A stretch of DNA of 64,000 bases. Origin: Lineus longissimus (Eukaryota; Nemertea; Pilidiophora; Heteronemertea; Lineidae). The position numbers and the translations under genes are program-made. The stretch is from the NCBI RefSeq assembly GCF_910592395.1, contig NC_088311.1:24150646-24214645 (forward strand), read 5' to 3'. The notes beneath the pieces are model-generated. The model searched no databases and was not told the origin of the DNA. It saw nothing but the letters and a program-made list of their open reading frames with translations. Shown one piece after another: positions 46,801-59,500 of the stretch (the first letter of the stretch is position 1; each line of letters opens with the position of its first letter).

Positions 46801-49800
46801 CATTAACCTGTTGGAAAAATGTTGTGTATTTTTCTCTAAACGGTTTTTTCTCAACAAAACATTGCATTTATCGTTTTGGATACGAATTTTAGCATGCCGG
46901 CCTTGACGAGACAGGAACATGCGATCGATAAGTAGTTGTGAAAAACAATGCTGTTCTGGCCGTAGAATTCAAAGTACGGAATAGTATTGATACTGTCATA
47001 TTCACAAGTGTTTAGACCCATATCATTTTACTAAACCAAGCCATTAATTATGAAACACTTAATAGACGCTCTATTGCCTCTGTCACCACATTAGATGACG
47101 TATGCTTGTTGCTCTATGATCTGGGGTATGGTTTCCTGATAATGACCAGATCGTCAAAGAATTCGAATCAGTTTTGGAACTCGTTCAACAAATTCACCGT
47201 CAAATGAACATGATAAGTCTGCAGGACAACAGCGTACACGATATCTGTGTCTTCGGTAACAAAACAAAATACAGACTTTTAAAGCATGTTCAAAGAATTT
47301 TCCAACCATGTATATTTTGTTACCTCAGTCGGTGACTTTCTATTATGCGATGAAGGGTTTCGAGACTCAAGTGTTTAGTAAACCGGATGCTTAATGGCTT
47401 TTCTAGGCACCAAAAATTTAAAATCACAAATACCAAAATTTTTTTTTTCTGTGTATCATATAGTGTAAACCCCAACATATATTTGATAAAAACCATCTGC
47501 TATTTACTTATAGATTCCAAGATATCCGGACGGACACCGCGATTTCTAAAACCATTCCAGGAATGTCAGTTTGACTGTGACTTCTGAACTTTTCGTGCAC
47601 TGCAAATTAGTAACAATTTTCATAGGTTTTCTTGAAACCAGTCAAAACATTCCGGGAGATTATAGATTTATCAATTTGTTAATTTGTCACCAGTGAGCCT
47701 CGACAGGGCCTATCAATGCAAGAAATCTGTTCAGGCTTGTGGCTAGACTAAACTAAGCACGTTGGAATCAGATAGTGTTGTAAACAATGCAATCGCACAT
47801 GTCTTAATCGGCAATCAGTCCATTGACTTAGTGGTCGTTCGAAAAATTACGTTGAGCTATTGGGCCATTCATGGCAAATCACATTCCTAAAGGTTAACCT
47901 GTATAAGTACTTGGATTACCACGATATTGATAATATGGATATTCGAATCAAAAATGCTAACGAACCATTAACCAGAGCCAGAATCTTGCTGAGAGACTAA
48001 AAATAAGAGAACAATGTTAAAGAGTGTTGTAGTGTCCGACCCCCAATCTAACGGTCATGGTTCGAACGCCAGTCTGGTCGCCAATTGGCATGCACACATC
48101 AGGCTCAGGTGAACTCTACATGAGCAGCTACTTGGTGCCCATGGGTCTCTTTATGAAGACCTGTACAAGTTGTGGTAGAGCACTTTGAGACAGATCACGG
48201 GCAGTGAAAAGCACTTAAATAAACCCGATGACCATTATCATCATCGCAAACATTTTCTGTGAAGAAGACGGCCCAATCAGAGAAGGGTCATCAACGGATG
48301 ATCATTAGCTCCAGTGAGTCACCGGACTGGGCGAAAATGAACCTGTTCGTCAGGGGCAATAAACCTCTTATTGGCTCACATTTCAAAACATGTGTTCCAT
48401 ACTTCAATACAACAAATCATAAGAACGATTATGAAATATCCAATTTAGAGAAGTCAGAAATGCCTTGGACAAACAATTTACGGTATAAGGTATATCTAAG
48501 TACAATGTATGTTATATTTTGACTTCTCTATTCATTGTCTTGATTTATGGCACGTTTATAAGGACACGGCAAAGAGATAACTCATTCAGGAAAATAGGCC
48601 AACACCCACACGAATGTTTGGGAATCGACGTAACCATTTCGACAGTTCTCCCGGGATCGCGTTTGTAGTCTGCCTGTGAAGCAAGCATTGTTAACCACTA
48701 GGCTATAGGAAGCTTCTTTCATCAATGACAGCTGATGAAATCAAGTGCAGAAAATAAGACTGATATGATACACCAATTTCAATTCATAACCTGACACATC
48801 CCAATTACTATGACATTCATGAATGGATAGGGTAGGCTACAGGTGTTTCATTATCTTAAAGAAAAGGTTGTTCCCTTAAAATATGGCATGATTGGCAGCT
48901 TAAGGTTACCATTCAATAAAATAGAATGCCATCGAAATGAATCTCTGGTCTTTGATGAGCTGAACGTTCGATACAGATGTCTCATGAGTCAGTTTAAGTC
49001 TATGGGAAAATGATATCCCATTACAGAGTTTACAGGATCACATGGAATGCATTGGCCGTGTTCAAGTGTTCATATTATTTTCAATTCCATGTAAGTATTC
49101 TGAACAAAAATGCTCATGTTGGTAATCAAAAATAGACTTTCTCATTTACATCTCATAGTCCCATTTCACAATCTGCATTAATTCTTAACAGGTATTCCCA
49201 TGCAGCGGATAATAGGCCTTTATATGGGTCACTGGCGCTTAATATTTGGGAGCAGTTTTCTCAACAAAGCTCATCCCGTCCGCGTGCTTTGGCTTGAAAT
49301 GATTCGATATATAAAAATCATGTCTCATAAATTTATCATTGATGTTTACACACCATGTTGTGTATACAAAGGCCCTATGTCATTGCGGTATGCAAGTATC
49401 TGGAATTTAATAGCTTTGCTTAACGCTTACTGGGTCAGACGTAATAATGGTAAGGAATGCGTACATCAGCTTCTCTGCTTTACCAGACATATCACACTGT
49501 GATTTCCATTGTAACTGGGAAAATCGACAAATACACAAAAGCACGTAATGAATGAATCCTGCGAATGAAAGTCAATATACAATGGAACCCAGGTAATACG
49601 ACCACTCATTGGATAGAGGTTGAATGGTCGCATTACCGGGGTGGTCGCGTTAGTGAAGTTGAAAATCCGGGGGGAAATGCATGATTAGGCCAAAATTGTT
49701 GAACTTATTCATAAGTTCAAAATTCTGAGAAGTTTTCAAAGCCTAAATCTTTTTGGGGCTGATGATGTTGTTTCTTCATTTTGAGCGGAAAAAAAAGAGT

Positions 49801-52800
49801 GAAAAAAATATTTGGACTTAGAAATTTGTTCATCCTTCAGAGTTGAATTTTTTCATTAGTTCAAAATTCTGAAAATTTTTCGAATATTTTCGAATACTTT
49901 TCATTGATATGACAGTTTCCTGAGTACCCTCTCAGGTATTCAGGAATGCATGTAACTGCGATAAAAAATATCGTCAATGATAAACACCAGGATCAAATCA
50001 CATAACAGTCGTATTGAAGAGTTTTTTCCAAAGTCTTTCACTTCAGCTCAGGCGCAGTATTACAATATCCTTTTTGTTGGATAAATCATTTTTGCAAAAA
50101 TACCGAACTACATAACCATTCTCAGCAAGTCTCATGCTGGGTGATATGACATTTAGCGCTGTGAGACTTTGGCAAATGGCACTTACGACAAATAAAATCA
50201 AAATATTAAAAGTTAAAAATGAATAGCCTTGTTTAATCTTCTCAAAATTCCCCAGTTTGGTAAGTTGAACTTAAAAAACTAAGTTGACTTCAAAATCTAC
50301 ACAAAGGGTTGACCCTCAGTCTGGTTCAGACATGTCAGATACACAATATTCGTGTTGATCACCTTTTTAAAATTTCAAAATCCTTTTCTCCATTTCCCTT
50401 TTGATCAGAAACTATACTTTAAATCGAGATTATTACTTTGAAATATGCGCTGCATTGTGAAGACTTGTCAGGGTTTTTACAAATCAAAGGGACACTTTCG
50501 TCGGATTTGTCGTAAGAACTCAAATTTTTAAAGGTCCCACAAAATATTTAGTGTCAAATGATCAAGGCAAAAGGTCAATTTTTCTCGAATGATGTTAAGC
50601 TAACCAAAGAATTCTTTAGAAATTTCAAATGTTTTAGAAGCCTTTGACCTTGTTGTGATTGGAGGTTGACTCCAGAACCCCACGGGTTATAGTCCATTCC
50701 ATATATATATAGAATGTTTAAAATGGTGTCGTAGATGGTATAACATTGTAAATAAACATTGGGTAGCAAGCAAAAAAGCAACCTTACTAAAAACACAAAT
50801 TTCTCGTATAATTATTCGGTTTCAATATCGAGAGAGTAGCAATTGTCATGGTAACCCCAACAGTATCCAAGGGTTAATAATTTAAGCCACTTGTTCCAGT
50901 TATACCCCTTCCAACAACAAGGATGGGAGGTAAGAAATCTTTTTCAGACAAGTGGGGCTTGTACAGATCCAGAGGCCGCAATATTCAAATTGAGGAACAG
51001 GCAGAACATGACGACAGCCGCTTCATTTCGCACTTCGCATTGCCAGAAACACAATACTAAAAGTAATGAGATGCTTTTTATGCAAGTATCAATTCGTTTC
51101 TTGTACCCCCCGCCCTCCTCAAAGTTAGTTAAGCTAGCACCACTAATCTTTGCCGATGCTTGAGTAGTATTTATTTTTCCTTTAGTGAAAATTTGGCGAA
51201 GCTGGAAAGAATAAGGATGCTAATGTGTCGATGTCTTGTCGAACATACAGCCTTACCCAGTAAAATTAGTTCGGTTACTTTATATGACGGTGATAACTGA
51301 TATATTGTTGATGGTGATGTATTGACGAAAGAAAAAGTAGCATTTGTGAAAAAAGGGTGATGCTTGAGCCTTAAGATGTCGTTATAGGGTGATAAGGTGT
51401 CGTACCCTTGAGGAGGGGGGGGGGTACAAGACACGAATTGATACTTGCATTAAGAAGAGCTACTTGGCGTACAAAGCATACGTTCGATAACGACCCTCTC
51501 TACCATTTCACACCTCAAGGGCAACAGGTGAACTGTTAGTGGGCTATCTGCGAGAACCAGGCCAGTCAAATATGCTTCTGAAAGGCCGGAATGTCAATTC
51601 ATAACACATTGATATTCAAGAATAAAGCGTGTAAATAACCTTTATAATATACTTATGTCTGTCCTGAGCAGTGGGGCAGATTGGTAGGCATTTTATGAAC
51701 ACCTATACATGGTGTAACACGACACAAAACACAAATGGGATGAACCGTCGAAGGACTATTAAGATGCAAATGTATGCTCAGGGGTTAATCAATGTCGTGA
51801 AAAGTTCAAATTCCAAACCGTCTTCGTGACTATTCATCATTGTAAAATCTTGCAACGAAAACTCAAAGTAGTAATTAGTAATTATTTTCATGACCTTTAG
51901 CAAACCGTGATTGGCCCATTATCGTATTCTACAACTAGTGTGCCTCTGACCACATTCAGTGCAGAGTATGATGTTAGTTCTATCGATGGTTAACCCTGCT
52001 AAGAGCAAGATTTCCGATTATTTCAGTTTTACTAGTTTCCCCGCAATATTCGCCGTGACATTGACGCATGCGGGCAACTTTCTTAACCCATGAAATATCA
52101 ATGATAACACTATTGATGGTATTCCGTCATTGGCCACTAGTGTCTTTTTTTCATCTTCATCTTCCCAAATGACCAACAATACCGCAAGGACCAAAGCAAA
52201 CCGTCTTGTACCTTTTCTCCTGATATTCGCGAAAATAAAAGTTACATCTATATTGTTTATCTCAGCTTACGATTGTTTTCAGGAGCACAGTCAATCAGTC
52301 ACTTCAGTCCCGATTATAGACCAACCAAGTTTTTTTTAAAAACAAATTCCGTCCTCGCACAAACAACCAACTCACTTTCCAATTCGCAGGTCATATCACA
52401 CTTTTAAGAAAACTTATCAATCAACGTTTTCATATATTAATCCAACTTTTTTGTTTTTGTTTTTCAGGAGTTATCCCACAATCGACGGAATTCCCTGAGT
52501 GTCGTCCACGAGATTGACAATGAGAGGCAAGAAAACGCTACGCAGAACATCGTCGAAACTTGGCTGCAGACGGCAAACACGATGCAAAAACAAATGCGAA
52601 AACCCGAATTTCAGATCCGATCTCCCACGAACTCTGATACAAAATCTTCAAAAGACAGTTCTTCTTCAATTTCTCCCCAGAATTCGCCCCGAAACTGTGA
52701 TACGAACGCCCAATCAGAGTTCGCTTGTAAAATTTCTCAAGATCACGTGATAGACTCTGAACCAATCAAATCTGAGGATGTTGTTGATGGGATGGACGTT

Positions 52801-54969
52801 TCTAAAAACTGTGATAGGTCTGAAACGGATGGTGCTCAGTCTAGCTTAGCCGACGTTGCCTTTGAACAATCTGTGGCTGAAATTTCTGGTTACTCTAGTT
52901 GCTCGCCTCACCGGAGGTTTAGCTTGGATGCATCACTCTTGGCCGAAATGCAGAGAAAACCGTTCAAGTTGCCCTATGGTGCGAGGCCGCGTGATAAACA
53001 AACTGGTGCTAAGGATAAACTAGACACTGAAGAAGTCATACCAACTGAGATAAATACTGTTTACGAGAAAGAGAAAGAATCAAAACAAATTACCAAAGAG
53101 GAGATTGCTGCTGACGAAAGTGTGTCTACTCCCGTGCGTCTACGCAGACGACAGAGTTTTGACTATACGTCCGCACGAGCCGGCCCTCCTCCACTGAGTA
53201 ATTTACAGCGCCGTTCTAGTTTCTCCGTTGGTGTCGCACCTTCCGCGCGAACGTCATATCAAAAATCTTACACTCTCTCTGGTTGCAAAACAAAGTTCAA
53301 TTTCCCTAGTCCTTTGCATGCTGTGCTAATGAACAGACAAAAGGTGGTGCTCTCTGAAGATAATGACTGTGCAGCGAGTTCGTCGGAGTCTGATACAATG
53401 GACACGTTCTCCAGGAGTTCAGATACCTTGTATGATACTGACAGTCAGGTGCATGATGGACTGTATAACATTCTAAGCCAAGATGATTCGCCGGCAAAAC
53501 AATCAAAAAATTCACCGCGGGAAGATAAGGCTACCCTGCGTTATAAGACCTTGGCGCGTGATGCCGGCAAAGGAGACCTCGCAACGCAAGCTACGCAGAG
53601 GCAACAACCTCCTTCAGAGTCTCCTGCAGTGCCAGCCACAGACCGTAGAAGGGAGCCATTTGACTCTGCTAACATGGGAAACATCCGCGCCATTTGTAAC
53701 AATACTCGGCGTGCTTCGGCGGGCGAAGTAATGCGTGGAAGGGGCGTGTCTCACCCTAACTCGACTGAAGTAATTGCTCCTCCACCTCCAAAACCACGAC
53801 TACGAAAAAGTGGAAATGTTCTCTTGGAGGGAGGTGTTCCATCTAGAAGCGAAAGACCAAACCAAAGGTTTGAGGCTAGAAACACGCAAGTGCAATCAAG
53901 CGGGCAAGTTAACAACAGTCCCCGATCGCGTGGAAGCGTCGACTCTGGGATGAATTTCTACAGAGATGGTGGTAATGTTCTTCGGTCACGTGGTAGCATT
54001 AACTCCGTCGTGAGCGCCTTATCCAGTGGGGATATGCCTCGTTCCGATACTGAGCCGTCTGCGCATTCGACGCCTCGTTCTCGCTCGCCGGATTTTCCAC
54101 AGAATCGGAAGCCGGCACCTTCATCAAGTCTATCTTCTGTGTCAACCCCGCATCTTGTGGACAAGGGTCCACAGGTTAGCTTGACGAAAACCCCGCGAGA
54201 TTCAAACAATAACGGAACAGCTGAAGATAATCATGAGTTGAGGAACTCAGATGATAGCTTAAAGTTCAGCAGGTGTGGGTCTCCGGACTCACTCTTTGAC
54301 AGACCGCCTCCGGTCCCCGAAAAGCGCTTCAGCCTCCGGTCGGACGCCGCAGACTCCGGGTTTATGAGTTCCTGCATGTCGCTCCTGACAACATCGAGTG
54401 GTTACTCTTACAAACCAAGAGGAAGCTACGATGCCAAGTTAAGTATCGCTTCTATAGAAGAAGGGTATATTTCGTCGCAGTCCACGGACAGCCCAAAGGA
54501 GAATCGTCACAGCCACAAGCTGAGTATCCGATCGGACTGTAGCTTCATGTCCACGGGGAGCTCCTACTTCGCTGAAGACGAGCTCAGTGACGACGACCAC
54601 CACTATCACAACCACGGTGAGGAGAGACCTCGGGAAACTTACTCTAGGGTTAACTCCGGAGTATTGCCAGGAAAAGCATCACGGAATGCTGAGGTTAATC
54701 GTATATCCTCAGTTTCAGAAGCAAAGCGCTTGGATACCGACAGTAAACCTACTTTAAGGAAGAGTACCTTGGCGAGCAGTACTCTTTCTGATTTTCGCCA
54801 GATTCTCCACGAGAATAAGAAGAACCAAAACAAATCTGGCATCATGCCGCCCCAGGGCAGACGACACTCTCTGCCAATCAACGCCCTCTCTCCGCAGAGT
54901 GCGTTAAGGCAGAAGTACCTCGTCTGCTACAACAATGATATGGCACCAGTCCAGGACTCCTCAATATGA
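37856..54969 (+). CDS. Unidentified 907-aa Ser/Arg-rich protein with SH3-binding-like motifs
   Basis: Exon 1 (37856-38077, 74 codons) starts at ATG with an in-frame TAG 18 bases upstream and ends CCCGAG|GTAAGA. The next visible exon (52468-54969) follows TTTTTCAG, is phase 0 and ends at TGA, so the two join cleanly across a 14.4-kb intron; small exons inside that intron cannot be excluded. The N-terminus has a short helical, coiled-coil-like block (LQASLAGLEELKILRDRQQS). The rest is low-complexity, rich in Ser, Arg and Asp. It has basic phosphosite-like motifs (RRHSF, RRQSF, RRFSL, RRHSL), PPPPKPRLRK near residue 512 and RPPPVPEKR near 686 (SH3-ligand types), a His-rich patch near 785 and C-terminal SSI, a class I PDZ-ligand pattern. 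This looks like a cytoskeletal or signalling scaffold, but I recognise no family. AATAAA lies at 54994-54999. Confidence 0.85.
48010..48245 (+). mobile_element. tRNA-derived SINE, near full length
   Basis: A B-box-like GGTTCGAACGCC near 48060 follows a degenerate A-box region. A body of about 150 bp ends GAGCACTTTGAGACAGATCA and AAAAGCACTTAAATAAACCC, with a short-repeat tail CATTATCATCATC. Tail and body order are typical of tRNA-derived SINEs. Confidence 0.65.
48650..48712 (-). mobile_element. SINE head fragment
   Basis: The minus strand reads TAGCCTAGTGGTTAACAATG (A box) and, about 30 bases on, CGCGATCCCGGG (degenerate B box). This is the same head type as the SINE at 8550-8772. Confidence 0.5.
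49580..49668. mobile_element. pogo/Tc1-like MITE end (ACGACCACC family), second good copy
   Basis: CAATGGAACCCAGGTAATACG, then ACCACTCATTGG, then the inverse TGGTCGCATTACCGGGGTGG and TCGCGTTAGTGAA. It is the reverse-orientation counterpart of 12455-12537 and keeps the CAnTGGAACCC terminus next to TA. Confidence 0.6.
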
Positions 54970-56535
54970 AGTTATAGTTGAAAACCATGAACAAATAAAC
55001 ATAAAGGTCTCACTTAACTGTCTTTAAAACTTTTTCAGTAGACCAAAAAAGTCATCCATTTCGTCGTTTAAGTCTCGCAAAAAAGATGCTGAAATGAAAA
55101 GATGATGAAAATCCCATCAGTTTAGTGAGACGGTTTGTTACTCTATGATAAACAGCTGTAGGCGCTCTTGCGGTAGTTTGTTTCCATGAAACAGTTGTAT
55201 TGCGTACATTTTATGAAAAACTGTATGGCTTTTGTTGTTATATACCACCTGAAGCTACGATACAGCTTGGGCTAGAGCTTCAGTTATCATCATCCAAGAA
55301 ACCATTTTGTCATAAAAGTAAATGTACGGCATTTTATTTGTTACTGAATTATGAATTAGTATTTAATGTGTATACATGTAAATCATTACTTTGTGATATT
55401 ATAATGTTTGGGAGTGATTTTACCGGCGAACCTTCACCAGAGCTCATCCAGTGCACAGACACAATGTTTCCATTTTCATTGCACCTCACCCAAACGGATG
55501 TTTGTAGCCAGTCCAAGCATCAATGTTGGTAGAGGGAGGCCACTCACCCGATCAAGCCTTCATTTTGATATAGAACCTGCCACGTTCGTCTGGGGCACGA
55601 CGCCAGCGCCACGCAGTGCCGGAAAAGGACCCATAAATCTCCGCCATGATAAAGATAGGAAAGATAGGTCATGAGACGGACGTTTCGTCGTGCCAAAAAC
55701 GTTGCTGGCAAGCCCTGTATTGGAGATTATGAAGTATTAAGATGCGTTGAGTCTTCATCATCAGACGACAATATTCTGCCACCTATAATCTTCCTTACGT
55801 GTATATCTTGGTCAACTCAACCACAGTTACAGTGCCGGCATATGTATATTATTGTCTATGTATGTGTATCATTAAATGGTAAACAAGATTAAATTAATGT
55901 ATTTCTAAGTAACGTCTTCTTATTGAATTTAAACTGAATCTTCGCAATTGGCAATTCTTACTTTCTCTCTGCCCCGCCAACAGAACCGTGCAAACTTGCT
56001 TTACACTAGAAGTAGTGTCTGCAGGTCAAACTGGAGTTTGACTGGGATGTTGTGTATACAAAATTGACAGCTGACATGTTGATCTGCCCTTTCCTGTCAT
56101 TTGCTACGCAGATGAAATTTGGTAGCTAAATCAGATTCCAATAATAACACAGTTAACTTCAAGAATTAGCCAACGAACTTTTGCAATAGTCGAACTCGAA
56201 ACAATCTGTTATTATTCTGATATCAGTCCGCCTATTGGTTATAAAAATCATCTACAGACTGATGTTGATCCGGAACCATCTTCGTCGGTTACATTTATTA
56301 CGAAGTAAATTTATTTCACTCAGTCATTCCTGGTAAGCTGGCTCCATTTTCATCACAGGTCAGCGTTTCTCGTTCGTTCTGTCTCCGATTCGTTCTCTGT
56401 GCTCCTTGGAAAGGAACTCCTGTCGAAGATCATCAGCAGCTGTTGATCCTGAACTAAGTATCACCTCTTCGCTCTGTTTATTTATTATGAAGGCAACATA
56501 TTTCTCTCAATTCCGGTAACTTGGCTTCATTTTCA
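54970..56535. other. Convergent intergenic region
   Basis: Tail-to-tail space between the plus-strand 907-aa gene and the minus-strand TMBIM-like gene. AATAAA for the first is at 54994-54999. For the second, overlapping AATAAA signals (minus strand) lie at about 56477-56486, 50-60 bases past its stop. No further gene is seen. Confidence 0.6.
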
Positions 56536-59500
56536 TCACAGATCAGCGTCTTTGTTTGATTCTGTCTCCGCTTCGTTCTCTGTGCTGCTTGGCAAGGAAC
56601 GCTTTTTGCAGAAACAAACGGCGATAGCAAGTGGGACGGCAAACCAGACTTTGAGTGCTCTGTAGCTGTAGACATGAGATCGACGCAGCTCGTTCATGCA
56701 ATCATGCTCGTTGCCTGGCCATGCATGGTACAAGGCTGCCTGCAAATGAAAACAAATGGACTACTTCAACTGCAAAAAAATCATCAAGAACGATTACAAA
56801 TTGTAAGGTTAGCTCTCATTGAATATCCTTGGACTGTGAGTCAGGTAGAATGCAACATTAACCTGATATTGAAATCGATCCAGCCGGCAGAAAATAATTT
56901 ATCACGAATGAACTTACCACAAGAAAGAATGTCGAAATAAGGAATGAACTGAGGCCATAGTACTGAAAATAGAGGAGAATCAATTTATAGGTGTTCGGTG
57001 AAAAAACCAAAATCCCCTCAGTTCGATTTCAATTCCTTAACCACATTGATGAGTAACCAGAAGACAACATGCGTGGAGAAGGAGAAAACACGAAACATAA
57101 AAATCTGCTTTAATGGAAAAGGTAGTACAAACACTTACCCAAGGAGATTTGTAGACTAGGTCGCTGATTGAAAATGCAACACCAGACATCAAACATATAT
57201 GGAAGACGAGCGCCATCGCCGTGCAGTGAGGTGAATTAGATAATGGAGACCTCTGAATTAAACGGGAAGAGTATATGAGAACCAGCAGCATAGACACTGA
57301 CAAACAACGCGACTCTGTGTGATAGAATCTAAATGAACACCGCACTGTTGAGACTCTGTACTGAAACCGGGACGGCGGTGGAGCTCAGATTCCGCCCAAT
57401 TGGGCCTACATTTCAACTTTCCCTGTCTCGTGGTTTTAACGATGATCTTTGGAGCTTTCTGTAGATATTATAATTCTCAAGAACAGAAACTTCCAAAAAT
57501 CACTTTCAAATTACATCGAAAATTGTTAAATTTGTTTGCCTATGAAAGAACTGCATCCGATATGAGTGTTACTGCTCTGTCCTTACCTTAGTGCATATAA
57601 GATAGAGAAGAAGTTGAATAAATGCAAAGCCGACAAGGCACATCACTGACAACATCACTTCTGTTTGATACAAACTGAAATAAGATCAGAAGATAACTTT
57701 GGAAGGGTATTTTATCACAATCAGGGAAAAAACAGAAGATGTTTTCCATGCCGATCTACAGTCGGTGTGCAGATATCCATCCTTCCTTGAAAAAAAGGAG
57801 ACTTTAAGATTGACATTCACTGCCGGCAAGTCGGCATGATGTTTTCTCACTTCCTCAAAAAATGAAAGTCTATGAGGCTTGGGAATGTAAAGTGCTTTGG
57901 GATAGTACGGCTGTACAGAAACTAGAAGAAAACGTGAAAGTAACGCTTACCAAGCAATGTCACCCATCAGTAAGGCAAAGGTGTTTACCTGAAAATAAGT
58001 TATTGAAATTATATATGCTACATCGTTTTGGAGTCAAACGATGACCAGTTATATGCTGAGAATTGTTTCGTGTCTTACTTCCAACTTAAAACTTACCAGC
58101 AAGAATAGGAAGAGTTGAGATGGAACCCTCTTCTCTCTGTAAAGAAATGATTATTTTATGATGTAAAGTAATCTTTGCTCAGCACACGAAAACGCAATGT
58201 TGACTACTTTTAACGGGAAAATGACTTAATTTCTTCTCTTCGGATTCTATGGAGTGACGAAGGATGCAGGGCTTTTTCAACGAAAGATAATGGAGAACGT
58301 ATGATCTACCGATGTACAGTATGTATCACACTCTTACGGAATGCCTACGATTAGTGTTAGGCAATTTATCAATGAAATATGACGTTACCTTCTTTCAAAA
58401 ACAAATGTGATAACACACGTCGTTACAAATGTAACAATGAACAGTAAGCTGAAATCAGAAAGACACAAAGTTATTGTTGGAGAATGGTTATTCTCTAATC
58501 ATGAGCAGGCTGAATAATCGAGAAAGCAGAAATGACACAGGAATATCGCATGAACTATATTGAAACCACTGGTTCTGATATTTGAATATTTTACCAAAAA
58601 GCGATCAGCCATGCCGATCCTTTCGAAAGCGTAACGTCTTCCATGGTGTTGTTGCTGATGTTGGGGGAACTGTGGAGTGTCGTGTTGTTAAGGCCGGGCT
58701 GGGCTGATCCGACAAAGACAATCCGTATCTCAGGACTGAAGCAAAGATGTGATAAGATAGGAGTTGGGCCTTGAAATATAGAAATGAGAATTACTGGAAT
58801 AATTGGTTATTACTTGATATTATTTGTTAACATTGTCTTCTTCGGGTATCATCTTTGTTCACTGCTAAGGCCGAGATGTATGTAGTGTATAATGCACGCT
58901 CTGTTGAGAACATTTGCGATCAATCCGGTGCACAGAGGATAATACCATGTTCTCTCCCTGCAGCGACACTTTGCAGGGACACGTGTGCTGACAAGACAAC
59001 ACGCAATGTGAGGCAGGTGAGACAGTTGCATCAATCAGAGCCAAAGTCAACCGATATTGTCTCTCTATCACGATAGCAATTACGGATGTATTACGTGGCT
59101 GTCATTTCGTGAATGAAGAAATAAGTCACATTTAGTAACTTAGGCCATTCAACATAAATTACTTGTTTATCATCACCGCCCGCCCCGACATTTAGGTCCC
59201 GTGCCGATTATTTTGATATTCGATATATCAAATATCAAGGTACCGTCCGCTCCAAGTTGTGCCCTCAACTTCCAACTCAGATTCAAACAACCTACCGCCC
59301 TAATTTTACCTGACCCGGTGGCCTGTTGATAATTGATATCCATTTCCCCGTTCTGGCCATCACACATGTGGTATTAGTTACGACTAAACAAAATGCAGCC
59401 AGCCGATGCTGAAAAAATGTCTCAATACCTCAGTACAGGTGACACCAGTCTCGCTCAATGGCAATGAATTATTTCATTCAAAGTGAATTGTCAGCACACA

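Larger units (their letters stand above)
38078..52467 (+). other. 14.4-kb intron of the 907-aa gene
   Basis: Bounded by GTAAGA and TTTTTCAG. It contains two SINE pieces (48010-48245, 48650-48712), an ACGACCACC-family MITE end (49580-49668) and much AT-rich DNA. Open frames of 97 codons at 42145-42438 (+) and 136 codons at 46146-45736 (-) have no splice support or family match. Nested genes or regulatory elements cannot be ruled out by eye. Confidence 0.6.
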
